Assembly (NCBI GenBank): GCA_947396885.1
Contig: OX377202.1
Location: 5,084,001 to 5,148,000, forward strand
DNA from: Heligmosomoides polygyrus polygyrus
Lineage: Eukaryota; Nematoda; Chromadorea; Rhabditida; Heligmosomidae
Direction: 5' to 3'
DNA: 64,000 bases
The notes under the pieces are model-generated. The model worked only from the letters and a program-made list of their open reading frames with translations. It made no database searches and was not told where the DNA came from. This document shows positions 40,169-50,632 of the stretch, in pieces; within the stretch, counting starts at the first letter, position 1; each line of letters begins with the position of its first letter. The translations under genes and the position numbers were made by a program.

Positions 40169-41430
40169 TTAGGTTGGAAAAAAAGTCTTTTCATTTTTTT
40201 CAAAGATTTATTACTTCACAACTACAAAGTCAAATCAATTGAGATAAACTCTATTTTGTTCTACTGCACTTCTCCAAAGACGTGGTAATTTTTCTAATTC
40301 CTCTCGCGTAAAAGACTGCAGTTCTGAAGTCGAATCACCGCTGAATCCAATTTTTGAGGTCCTCGTCCGTTTCAAAATATTTCTCTCCAATTTCTTGCTT
40401 GAGAGCGTGGAAGAAATAGCATTCGGGAGGGCCGAGGTCAGGGCTATACGGTGGATGTGGCATTACCTCCCAGCCCAGCTTCTTTATTGTTTCTCTTGAG
40501 AGTCTTGCAGCATGTCGCTTTGCGTTGTCATGCAGGATCATCACCTTCGACTTCTCAGGCCTCTTTTCTTGGAAAGCTGCGGCGACTTTGTGGAGTTGGC
40601 CACTGTATGTGGCAGCAGTAAGTGTCTCTCCACTTCTGAGAGTTTGCCGATAAATCACTCCTCTGATATCCACCAAACACTCAAGAGAATCTTCCGTTCG
40701 TGAACATTGGGCTTGAGATCAGACTTAGGGCTCTCTCCCTTTTGTACCCATTGCCTTTTCCTCGGAAGTTGGCACACAGAACCCAGGACTCTTCGCCTGT
40801 CACAATCCGCGGAAGAAACGATTTTCTTCCTTATCTGGACAGAAGAGAAGCAGCGATGGAGAGCCGTCGACCTTTCTGAGTGTCTGACAGGGCATGTGGA
40901 ATCCAAGCTCCAAATTTCCATGAAAGCCAAGATTCTTTAGATGGATCCCCACTATCCTATGAGACACTTCGAGCTTCTCTGCCAGCTGACGTGTCGTCTG
41001 CCAACTATCGGTACGAAGAAGATGGTGTAGTTCACTGTCGTCCAATCCAGTTGGCCTTCCTGACCATGCTTTGCCCTCAGTGAATAATCTCCCTTTAAAT
41101 ACTTTCCGAACCACTCATAACAGGCGCGATGAGTAGTAGATCCCAAGCCATATATGTGGTTAATTTGATCTGCTGCCTGACGTGCTGTGGATTCTTTAAT
41201 GAATTCTTGAAGAATGCCGTGCTGAAAACGGCCATGAGGTAGATCTGGCATTGAGTTCGGAAGATTGGATGGATAACGAATTACAAGAAGAGTCTTAACC
41301 TGTGTCTGCGTGCGAACGGTAGACAAGTGTGATAGGATTACGAAATCAGCAATCAACATTGGCTAGTGCGTTTACAAGGGGAAGGGTAAAAAAAATTTCG
41401 AAGTGTGAAGAGACTTTTTTTCCAACCTAA
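40169..41430 (-). mobile_element. Degenerate mariner transposon, TA target duplication
   Basis: Terminal inverted repeats TTAGGTTGGAAAAAAAGTC / GACTTTTTTTCCAACCTAA, flanked by TA (40167-40168 and 41431-41432). The length, 1262 bp, is typical of mariner. The transposase reads on the minus strand. Ends look fresh but the gene is broken. Confidence 0.9.
40335..41260 (-). pseudogene. Mariner transposase pseudogene
   Basis: Fragments in different frames cover a whole mariner transposase: N-terminal helix-turn-helix (HGILQEFIKESTARQAADQ, then YEWFGKYLKGDYSLRAKHGQ), linker (RQLAEKLEVSHRIVGIHL), core (RIVTGEESWVLCANF, SVWW) and C-terminal core (ILHDNAKRHAARL, PHPPYSPDLGPPECYFF). At least three frameshifts separate them. 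The usual DD34D triad reads E, D, E: VTGDE is VTGEE, and the third Asp of SPDLAPSDY is Glu in SPDLGPPEC. Resembles the Hsmar1/cecropia-like group, which includes a described hookworm element. Inactive. Confidence 0.88.
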
Positions 41431-41844
41431 TAGTTATCTGCCCTTACAGCAGCCTTCCGGCAACTCCAGCATGAAGATATAGCCAGCAGCCTTCTAAAAA
41501 CCCTCTGAATCCGAACATGTAACGAACCGTCGTGTCGACTTCCTCCCATTTGCTAGTGCCGTTGGAACAGCCTTCCGTCCAAGACATTGTGAGGGAGTCC
41601 ATCGTTGAGGAACTTCTTACTACAGACAGCTAGTAAACATAGGAGAGTAGAATATGTAGAGCAACGACGCGTTAAATCGAAAGAATGCCAGATGTAAAGG
41701 ATGAAGAGTACCAGACAGTTCGAAGACAGATGCCAAGTCAGTGCTGCCAGTGTTATGAAGCGGAATACACTCGAATGAACGTGCTCTTACAACGCTTTGC
41801 CTGCCAGCAATTGACAGCTACATTTTGCGGCTTATGATGTATTG

Positions 41845-42553
41845 ATGGCGATATTCTGGCTGTCACGAAAAGAAGATGGCCGCTTACTCTCCTTTCAATG
41901 TTGGCTAGGAACCACCATTAACTCGAACAGCTTCATCTTCGAGGAAGCGAACGCCTACAATAGGGCTTCGAACAGAGTATTCCAGTGTAGAATTCTGACG
42001 GGTGAGGCTCAGCGATAGCAGATTCGAGTTAGAAATGAATGAGCACTACTGCAAATCTACTCAGACAGAAATTGGTTAGTAACAGAGGATGAAAGGGTTT
42101 GAAACAGATTTACTGCTCAGTTTGAAACCCTGCTGTGTCTCAGACACTAAGTTGGTTAGCAATGGACCACGAAAGGGTTTGGAAACAAGCACGAAAGGCG
42201 ACGACGCCCCCGCAGCACGTGTTGCTATTGCGCAGGTGCTCGATTCCAAGCCTTTTCATGGTCAGTTACTAACCAACATAGAGCCTGAGACACGGCACGG
42301 TTTCAAACCGAGCAGTAAATCTGTCTCAAACCCTTTCATGTTCGGTCACTAAACGACTTTTGTCTGAGTATGTGCGCTCTGCTATCGCTGGATCTCCACT
42401 GCTGGAATTCTACGCCGAAATACTCTGGTGAAAGCCCCTAGTAGGCGTTTGCTTCCTTAAAGATGAGCTCTGGGAGCTAATGGTGATACCAAGTCAACAT
42501 TTTAAAGGAAGGTAGTAGTCATCTTCTTTTCGTAACAGCCAGAATATCGCCGT
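41845..42553. repeat. 0.7-kb foldback with a nested palindrome
   Basis: Outer arms GATGGCGATATTCTGGCTGT... and complement, starting at 41845 and ending at 42553. Inner palindrome about 42086-42352 with GAAAGGGTTTGAAACAG at one side and its complement at the other. No tRNA-like sequence seen. Confidence 0.8.
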
Positions 42554-42689
42554 CAAGACGTTCCGCAATCGTCTGTAGGAAAACATCGAGGTCTAGAGGT
42601 TCTTAGGTGGTTTTTCATTGTGGAATTCCTGTCTGGCCGGTGATGCTCGAACCTTCAACCGCTCAGAAACCACAGGTAGCGTTATAAGC

Positions 42690-43140
42690 TCTTAGGGGAT
42701 GTTCTCCTCACAGAGCTGGTCACACGTCAACTAGTCGAAAATCACCATGCTGTTAAGCCTATCCCTAACCAACGTCTCCATCCCTCAAACTTGGGTAATT
42801 AAACCTAGTGCAGTCAGAAGAAGCATCCGCTAAAAAATTGAATCAACGTTTTTCGCTAGGATTCCGCCAAGGCCAACCAAGCCTCCAATTCCTCCATGGT
42901 CAGATTCGGTGAAATTCTACCAGACTTTTCCGGGAACGACGAAACACTAACTTCTCGGCACCGCAGGTCATTGTACAGGCCAAATCCAATCGTGTTCAAA
43001 TTGCCTCCACGAATTTTCCTAGAATACGTTACGTATCCCACAAAGGGATTGGTTAGCGGCGCTGATTTCCTGGTATGAACTGTGCTGCGAGGTTCGACAC
43101 CCAAGCCGAACATCTTAGCTCCTCTAACGGCTCTACCACT
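42690..43140 (+). repeat. SINE inside a larger repeat also seen at 5586-5983
   Basis: SINE body from about 42805 to 43045 (TCCATGGTCAGATTCGGTG..., AAATTGCCTCCACGAATTTTCC). Flanks GAGCTGGTCACACGTC and CACCCAAGCCGAACATCTTAGC recur at 5595 and 5950, so the SINE travels within, or was copied with, a bigger unit. Confidence 0.65.
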
Positions 43141-43800
43141 AACTGCCGATCGTAACAGCAACCGCAAAGAGCCCATGCAGAGTGAGAAACTCACGCATAA
43201 ATTCCGTGCCGTTAGAGCGCAGTCGCCGATAAGAAAGAATGAGATAGGCTGGTGCGGTCATCGTCCAAGCATGAAATTCTAGACATGCACGTTGACAACT
43301 GGTTCTTCTACAGTCCATAGCAGTGCGAAGGAAGGAAACGGGCGTGAACCCATTTTTGGCCGTTTATTTCGTGAACACTCAACGCTTCTCATGCCTTCCT
43401 CAATTATATGTGCCATTTTCGCGTCGAGCTGGACTCTTTAAAAACCAAATGGAGACTCTTCTAAGCTAACCTAAAGCTTTTGAACTCAAAGCAAGCTCTT
43501 CTAAATCAAAATGAGATTCTTTTACATTAAACCAGAGGCTCTTCAAAAGGTTTGAATAATTTTTTGTTCAAGAAAAATTCTCGTACAACTTTCTTCGAAG
43601 TTTAAACTCACTTCTCAATAAGTGAACACAATGCTTGAAATTTTATAAAATTTTTACTTTCCGAGAAAAAGTAATGACTTAACGATTCAAATCAGTCTCC
43701 TTAAGCCTCAAGTGGCTAGTATCGAGGTTATAAGCTGTCCTAACGATTTAGTTGCGATCAAAACTTCTAGCGCCCAGATTCGAACCCCACCTCCCTCTAA

Positions 43801-43923
43801 GGCCCCGTTTATACTTCGTCGCGGCGCGACGCGACGCCACGTATAGTGGCCATATTGATTGAGCGAGGCGATCGATCAATTTGGCCTCATCGCGTCGCAC
43901 CGCGACGAAGTATAAACGGGGCC
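43801..43923. mobile_element. PIF/Harbinger-like palindromic MITE, 123 bp, TAA duplication
   Basis: GGCCCCGTTTATACTTCGTCGCGG and perfect complement at the other end, flanked by TAA (43798-43800 and 43924-43926). Nearly the whole element is a hairpin. It splits a tRNA-like repeat, which gives its order of insertion. Confidence 0.88.
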
Positions 43924-44137
43924 TAACCGGGCGGGAATGCTCTACGCATTGTTACGACAGCTTAGAACGTCGATGCCAGCCACTTGAGGCTCATGGAAAC
44001 TGATTTGAATCGTTTCCATCAAGATTATCAGCTTAACTGGTTCCATGCTGATATCAGCGGCCGGCTCATCCCGGATACGGGTGAGTGCTGATAGGTTCCA
44101 CAAGGTATGCATGTTGCGTTCGATCAAATGGCGGCGG

Positions 44138-44213
44138 CGGTGGTGTAATGGCATAGAGCATTCCCGCCCGGTCAGAGGGAGGTGCGGGTTCGAGTCCCGC
44201 CTGGTGCTAGAAG
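44138..44213 (+). repeat. Best-preserved tRNA-like sequence, Asp-like
   Basis: Has an A-box-like GGTGTAATGGCATAGAGC and a perfect T arm (GCGGGTTCGAGTCCCGC) with a canonical B box. The middle resembles the tRNA-Asp anticodon arm (CCCGCC-GGTCA). The acceptor stem does not close well and there is unique sequence directly beyond it, so it is a tRNA-derived repeat, not a trustworthy tRNA gene. Confidence 0.6.
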
Positions 44214-44590
44214 TTTTGATCGCAACAAAACATCATTATGACAATGACTTAACGCTTGTTTTAAAGAGCAGGAAGGCGGTAATTTTTTGTGCCAAAAAAG
44301 ACATTGAGCCATACTCTCGTCCAAAACGCCGCAGTTTTTACTCGACTGATAGCAGAATTTCTGCTTGCGTAGGGTTCACCGATACAACAAAAACAACAAC
44401 TGTACAAAAACACATATCCCCACATTGACGGTTCATACAAGTGGCATACTATCAATCAAATAAAAATTGCGGGGAACTTTCTTAATGCATGGCGCGATCT
44501 GATCTTTTGATGCGATATATGCTTGCCTCCTTACTATGCTTCAAAACAAATTTTAATTTACTATTTTTTCTCTGAAAATAAAAATTTGGT

Positions 44591-44788
44591 ACATGTCGCG
44601 AAGGTGAGCAGCACTGGTAGATGGGAGCGTGCCAGCCAATAATAACCAAGCAGAGCACAGACCGAACATACGCCACCCGATTAGGGTACCGACTGTACAC
44701 GCCCTCTCTGAATGGCACGCCCGTCCAGTGCGGTCTGATTGGATGGGACGTTCCCACTTCCCAATGCTGTCCGTCTTCGCGACATGTG
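44591..44788. mobile_element. ATGTCGCGAA palindromic MITE
   Basis: ACATGTCGCGAAGGTGAGCAG and complement TGTCCGTCTTCGCGACATGT, same interior as 4383 in the other orientation. Inserted in a foldback-like element. Confidence 0.83.
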
Positions 44789-45257
44789 CCGATTTCAAAA
44801 TTCCTAAAGCTAGCTTAGAAGAGTGTCCAATTTGACATGAAAAGTGTCCAATTTGATTTGAAAAGTGCCCAGTTCGACGTGAAAATGGCATGTTTACCAT
44901 TTCCACGTCAAATTGGGCACTTTTGAAGCATAACTGAAAGCCACATTGTCAGAACGTAAAATCAAATCTTAAATTTAAACAATTCTTAAGGTTTCATTTG
45001 AAAACTTTCTAAATTCAAATTTAATTCAGTTCAAAAATCAATTGAAAATTCATACACCGTAAAAAGCGTTTTTAATCATTGAGATTTCTGCTCGTTTTTA
45101 AATTTATTTACAAATATTTTTGTTTTGTTGATTACTTTTTATCAAAACTTCTTTAGGTTGAAAATAGTGGACTTGAGCTTATTTTAAAGTGCAAAATAGC
45201 TGCGGTTTTTGAATGTATTGCAAGAAGAGATCGTGCCATGTATTCGGCATTCGTCCA

Positions 45258-45428
45258 GGGGCCGGATTCATCAAAGTTACTGCAGAACTTTAACGGAGAA
45301 TTGTAGGCAAAAAGCCCAGATAACGCTGCTTATCAAGCGATATGGTGAGCGATAAGCCACGTTATCTGAGCTTTTCGCTTACAATTCTCCGTTAACGTTA
45401 CTGCAGTAACTTTGATGAATCCGGCCCC
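45258..45428. mobile_element. GGGGCCGGATTC MITE copy
   Basis: Near-perfect hairpin with ends CAGGGGCCGGATTCATCAAAG and complement ...GAATCCGGCCCCTG. The best-preserved member. Confidence 0.87.
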
Positions 45429-45439
45429 TGTATGTCACT

Positions 45440-46410
45440 GTTTACTTGATTGGGGGCATAAATGGTGCTTATCTGAAGCTGCGCAGTTGAAACATCCGTC
45501 TTTCTGCAATCGCTTCTGTTCTACCATTGATTAGTATGCAAATCCAGACAAACAGAATGTTTGTTTTCAACCAAGAGAAGATTCTAGCACGCTAGAACTT
45601 CGAAAAACTGCCGCTTTTTGCGCCTTAAAATAAGCCCAAACCCGTTTTTATAACTGAAAAATAAGAAGTTCCTGCTCCGGTGGTTCAGCCGTTGGAGTTT
45701 TTTTTTTAACAAGCACATAGCCCAGGCTATCGCCGTTATTCTAAGAGAGTTCAGTGGTCGTTCACAGACACTGTACGAGCTTCTTCTCGAAGTCAAATAG
45801 CTGAGTATCAAAACATTGGTAAAAAAACCTACAAAGAGTCCATGTCTTACCTAGCAGCTCCAAGATACTTCGCTTTAAACACCTAAAGGTCTATCAGAAG
45901 CCCTTACCTTTCTAGCAAGCTTCTCTTGACACGACATAGCGAAATAGACCACTAGCCTCGGTGTGCTGCGGATCGAAATGTGAATGCGTCGACTATGCAA
46001 ATCAATCCGTTCCTCTCAAAAACGTTCTCAAACACAATTGATCAGTGTTACACAGCCCCCATTTTTCAGGACCCATTTCGAAATGCCGTTTCTTTCTAGT
46101 ACAAGCTCACGTTTAGCCTATAGATGTCTTTCTTCTCAATCTAATGCGATTCCTTCATGGTATTAGGGTACAATCGCCTCCGCTCTGAGCGAAAAACGGC
46201 GAACTTCTGGTGAAACCAAATGCTTTAGAAAGCGTGGCGCTTCCAGAATAGCTTCAGGATGTATGCGCACGCATTCCTAAGCTAATTTGGAAGCACTTTG
46301 AACACAGCATTTAGCTTTTACAATTGATTTTCGAACACACTTCACAACTCAGTATTCCTCCTTCATCGCAACCAAACAAAGAGATGATGGTCTGATCAAC
46401 AATCAAAGCG
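45440..46410. other. No gene recognised
   Basis: AT-rich with scattered short frames. CCTCCGCTCTGAGCGAAAAACGGCG near 46186 stands out as GC-rich but matches nothing here. Confidence 0.45.
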
Positions 46411-46419
46411 AATTTTGCC

Positions 46420-46920
46420 GGATCTATCCTAATCCGGGGGGGGGGGGCACATAAGTAAAAAGTATTATATGTAACAAATCCACTTGAGATTTGCCGAGCG
46501 GCCTCTATGGAACAACATGGGATCAAAACAAGAAAAGCCACAAAGAAAAAAAAACGAAAAAATTACATTTTTTGCGGTTGTAAGCAGACAAAGTTGTGTG
46601 CCCTCCTCACCATGTTAGATCCTGGTTATAACATGTCAGACGGCGGTAAGCACGCGGCATTCGGCTTCATGCGCCCTCCTCACCATGTTAGATCCTGGTT
46701 ATAACATGTCAGCACGCGGCATGCCTCTATTCTGTCGCTCTTTGCCCTCCGAGACGGTTGTAAACCGCGGCGATTTTTTATTTTTTTGTTTGTTCGTTCG
46801 TTTTTGGGTTCTTTTAGGTTCCAACACGTTCTCTAGGAGCCGCTCGGTAAGTCTCAATTCATTTTGTTACCTACTTTTTAGTTATGTGCCCCCCCCCCCC
46901 CCCCGGACTGGGATAGATCC
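46420..46920. mobile_element. GGATCTATCC element
   Basis: Flanks ATTTTGCC and AATTTGCC (8 bp, one mismatch). The right end carries an 18-base C run. Interior as in the copy at 16652. Confidence 0.86.
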
Positions 46921-46929
46921 AATTTGCCT

Positions 46930-47550
46930 CTATGTTTTATCACCACGTGCCCTCAATCGTTAATCGATCACAGTTCCGAAAGATCATGCTCTCTATTTTT
47001 GATCTTCTTTATAGATTTTTTGTAGATTAAGTCCTACATTCTTGAGCTAATGGCGAAAAATGGTTAAAAGCCGTCTAATTACTGGTAGGACTTCGTCCTA
47101 GTTATTGATATTAACCGATATTATTCGCTTACTGCGAAACATGTCCACGGTCCAAAGTATGCACTCGATTCCCAATTCTTATGATTAACTCCGAACAAAC
47201 ACTGATAAAAACGATCAATAATGACAGCTGATCGATGTTTATTTATTTATTGTTATTTGATGTTGTTTATTCTTTGTGAAACGTCTCTATCCGCCTTCAT
47301 ACCTCCGTAAGCTTTTAACTCTGTGCAATGCCCCGTAACACTAATCGAGATGTGAAGCCTGTTCACTGTGTCAATTGTGACGGACGGATCGATGGATAGA
47401 CAAACAGATTCGATTAGTTCTTTTAGATATAGTAGGAACTATAAATGACAACCATTTTCCACGGTACAAGTGGTTCCCAACCCAATAATCCGCTCTGGGC
47501 GAAAATCAATAATATCAATCGATAGTGGTCAGTGCAGTTGCGATTCTCTA
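46930..47550. other. No gene recognised
   Basis: AT-rich, with one ATCAATCGATAG-type word shared with 13385-14050. Confidence 0.45.
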
Positions 47551-47554
47551 CTCA

Positions 47555-47615
47555 TTGGATAGTTGATTCTTGGAGTTGGTATGCGATTCCCAACTCCAAT
47601 AATCAACTATCCAAC
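47555..47615. repeat. Short palindrome
   Basis: GGATAGTTGATTCTTGGAGTTGG with complement CCAACTCCAATAATCAACTATCC around 47583. A hairpin of about 25 bp stem. Confidence 0.75.
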
Positions 47616-47990
47616 GATATACGAAGGGTGCAGATTCTCGCAGTACTATCAGTTTCCCCCGTTCAAATCTACTCCTGACACCCTTCCGTGGTAAGTTATT
47701 CTAAAAAAACAAATAACACGGTTTTGTAGAGTAGATAAAGCACCTCCTACTACGGAGTAGGAACAGTTTGTCAAGCAAAAAGCAAATCCTTTAGAAAAAA
47801 CTTCGAAGAAAACGCTACGAACTTATTCCTTAACCTAATAGAAGGCATAAAAAGATATAAACCGGTGCACAGCATAGAAAACAATGCAAAAGTAGAAGGG
47901 CACATGGTTCTTGTTACAGACAGCCGTTTTCGAGATTTCTAAGACCTTTAGTTTATGATTAGAAATTCAGACCAGCTCGAGCTAGCTCAA

Positions 47991-48159
47991 ACTGAAAACC
48001 AGAGTTGTCTACGCAAAAAGCAATGTGGCGCAGTTGGACGGAGAACTCACGAAGATGAATCGATCTCGCAACACGGGCACTGATCCATCTCTTGTCAACC
48101 AAAGACAGCTTGGCAAAGAACTTTCTGCGAATGCTAGGGCGACAACTTTCACAGGTCAT
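47991..48159 (-). pseudogene. F-box-like fragment
   Basis: Opens with ATG and reads MTCESCRPSIRRKFFAKLSL, then VDKRWISARVARSIHL. The KLSLVDKRW stretch resembles the end of an F-box. No LRR or other domain follows, and the frame dies in AT-rich sequence. Could be an exon of an F-box gene, a gene fragment, or chance. Confidence 0.3.
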
Positions 48160-48386
48160 TGGATAACAATACGGTCTTGAGTTGGTTTCACGATAGAACT
48201 CGCTCAGGAAGGGCCTCGGGCGTTTGTATGAAAGGTGCAGATGAATATCACTGCGAGAGTCTCTACCCTTTAACTAGCATGAAGATGTGTCGCATTAGTG
48301 CAAAGTCCTTGAACCTACCTAGTTAGGGCCCTAAAGCGTATCAAGGAACTGTATTGTCGATCGTCACACTACCTTTCAGACTTTCA

Positions 48387-48724
48387 TCATCATCACAATT
48401 TTCATTAGCGTCTGTCCCGCTTGGTGGCGGGGTCCGCTCTTCTGGTGTGGTGACGCCAATTCTCCCGATCAAATGCTTGATCAGGGTGCACACCAGTCTT
48501 CTTTAACTCCAAATGCAACGTATCTAGCCAACGTTCCTTCGGGCGTCCCCTGGGCCGCTTTCCAGGGACCTCAAGGCTCAGGCCAATTTTATGGACGATG
48601 TCGCCGTTAGCGCGAAGGACGTGGCCGTACCATCGAAGACTACCTTCGCGCAGCTTGCCCGATATCGGGGCGACACCGTACCTCTGTCGTATGGTGTCGT
48701 TGCGAACGCGGTCTACCAGTGGGG
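48387..48724 (-). mobile_element. 5'-truncated RTE-type LINE with perfect 16-bp target duplication
   Basis: ACCTTTCAGACTTTCA occurs directly on both sides, at 48371-48386 and 48725-48740. Between them, on the minus strand, is the last 103 codons of a reverse-transcriptase polyprotein followed by a short tail ending in GATGATGATGA, the tail form of RTE elements. The perfect duplication and uninterrupted frame suggest a young insertion. Confidence 0.88.
48415..48723 (-). pseudogene. LINE ORF2 C-terminus
   Basis: Enters from the truncated 5' edge and reads PLVDRVRNDTIRQRYGVAP..., then LRWYGHVLRANGDIVHK, LEVPGKRPRGRPKERWLDTL, DRENWRHHTRRADPA and a stop. R-W-x-GHV-R and GKR-RGRP--RWLD are signatures of the C-terminal region of non-LTR retrotransposon polyproteins. 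No frame breaks. The catalytic domains are absent because of 5' truncation. Confidence 0.88.
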
Positions 48725-48984
48725 ACCTTTCAGACTTTCAACCTTCAATTTCTTTTCTTTTCTAATTAGAATTATTCACATTTCTTTTTAAAATTCCACT
48801 TTTTCATTTATTTCGTGTATGCAGAAAAATGCAAAAACCCAGGGTCATGGACACGTTGTTGAGTGTTCGGTTCCGCCGCCTTGCAGTACTTCTGCATACT
48901 CGACGTATAGAAGGTATTACTTTGTGCGACTCCATAGTAAACTAACTCGGTAGGTTCAAGGACTTTGCAAAAATAGAATATCTA

Positions 48985-50010
48985 CCATTTTCTTGTCGAA
49001 TCGGACACTTCTCAAATCAAAATGGGCACTCTTCTATGTCAAAGCCTAAGACTTTTAAAATCAAAATTGAAAGAAGCTTCTCCTAGATTGAACTAAAGAC
49101 TCTCCAAAAAAGATTATAAAAATTTGTTGCTCATGGAAAACTTTAATATAACTTTCTTTGGAGTTTTAATTCTTCATCTACCCAATAAGTGAACACATCG
49201 CTTAAAATTTTACAGAATTTTTATTATTTAAGGAAAAATAAAGATAGATGACGGCGCTACTCAATCCCTCTTAGAATGCGCCACGCATTCTACTTCTCCG
49301 GTATGTTGCGGATGCGATTTGAACGTATTTGGCCATACAATGACTTGCGGTGACCAGCCGATGAACAGTCAGCGCTTCATCCTTCTCAGACGAGCCCGGT
49401 ACCGATTCATCGATTGCGAAGGGTTGGAGAGCTTGGTTGGCCTGGGCGGAAAATCCGAACCAAGAACCTGGTAGCGGGTGCACGCGACAGCCGGTGCCTC
49501 TTCCGACTGTGCTACACGCGCCCTGACGAAAAATAATGATTTAAAACTTGTTTTAAAGAGCAGCAGGAATGCGGCCAGTTTCAGTGCCAAAAAAAGAGAT
49601 TGCGCCATGCCCTCGTCCAAGACGTCACGATTATTATTCGATTGATAGCAGAATTTCTGTTCGCATAGACTTTGACACCTGATAACGATATAACAAAAAC
49701 AGCTGTAAATACCGCACATATGCCCTGATGGTTCACGTAAGTGGCATTTACCCTTTCAATCAAACTGAAGTTGCGGTGAACCTCCTGAGTGCATGGCGCG
49801 ATCTGGTCTTTTAGTGCGCTATGTTCTTGCTTCTTTGTTGTGTTTCAAGATAAATTTTAATTTGTTATTGTTTCTCAAAAACTAAGAATTTTATAAAATT
49901 ATTACGGCAGATGTCGATTTCGATTTGAAAGAGTTCGCTTCGATTTCAGAAGCCCTAAAGCTAGCTTAGAAGAGTGTCCAATTGGATTTGAAAAGTGGTG
50001 AAATGGTACA
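48985..50010. mobile_element. Foldback-like element, interrupted copy
   Basis: Left part 48985-49241 and right part 49528-50010 match 50633-51574. Split by a SINE at 49242-49527. Confidence 0.65.
49242..49527 (-). repeat. tRNA-headed SINE with 9-bp target duplication
   Basis: GAAAAATAA at 49233-49241 and 49528-49536. Minus-strand head (GGGCGCGTGTAGCACAGTCGG) near 49510, tail (GAATGCGTGGCGCATTC) near 49275. Inserted in a foldback-like element. Confidence 0.82.
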
Positions 50011-50632
50011 TTTTTTACTATTTGAAGGGTGGAGGTCCCAATGTGGTACTCATTTTAGTAGTCCAGGCATATGCCTGAGATCCCTCTCTGATCAGGTGAA
50101 CCTTGGCGTGGTGCATCTCAAAGAGAAACTGATCTACGCGGACCGCGGTCCACTGAGTTATTCAACCGACCACGGCGTTACTATCTGGACCTATTCTTTA
50201 CGTAAGCTTTTATCCAATAGGAGTTAAGCAAGCCATCTCGGTATACGCCGTGTATTCTACAAACACGAACGTAATACTGTCAGTCAGATGTTGCAAAGAA
50301 AACGCATGGTATCGGACAGATTCCGATCATGGGTGTTGCAGAGGAGAGCAGCTACAGATAGATTAAGCTATAGGTGTCGGTCGGGAGTAGTAATGGATGA
50401 TTTTGTTTTCCGGAGACGCGCGAGCAGAGTCTCCGATTTCAATAAACCAGCAATACGCATTGAAAAAGCGGCGGTGTCAATACTGCCGCTTCTCCAGAAC
50501 GCCGTTTGAGTGTTTTTGAGTGATTGTTCACATAACAGCATGATTTAGAACCGGTTACACCACATAAAATGGTTGCTGGAGCGACATACTCCACAGCCGC
50601 CATGTGTGGCAATCAATATCTGGGGCATGTAT

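Larger units (their letters stand above)
43685..44242. repeat. tRNA-like inverted pair inserted with a 12-bp duplication
   Basis: AATGACTTAACG stands on both sides (43673-43684 and 44243-44254). The left half is a broken minus-strand tRNA-like copy, the right half an intact plus-strand copy. Inserted into a foldback-like element. The left copy is itself split by a 123-bp palindromic MITE at 43801. Confidence 0.75.
43430..44900. mobile_element. Foldback-like element, interrupted copy
   Basis: Left part 43430-43684 with the 21-bp units, right part 44243-44900 with inverted units (AAGAGTGTCCAATTTGACATG, GTGCCCAGTTCGACGTG). Split by the tRNA-like insert 43685-44242 and further by the MITE at 44591. 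Confidence 0.65.

Noticed and set aside
44138..44213. A functional tRNA-Asp gene
   Set aside because: T arm and B box are perfect, but the acceptor stem and anticodon arm are poor, and it is one of several diverged dispersed copies with shared flanks.
44045..44428. 127-codon open frame
   Set aside because: It covers a tRNA-like repeat and the right part of a foldback-like element that recur elsewhere without keeping the frame.
49271..49719. Two overlapping minus-strand frames of 70 and 116 codons
   Set aside because: They span a SINE with its 9-bp duplication and a foldback-like element.
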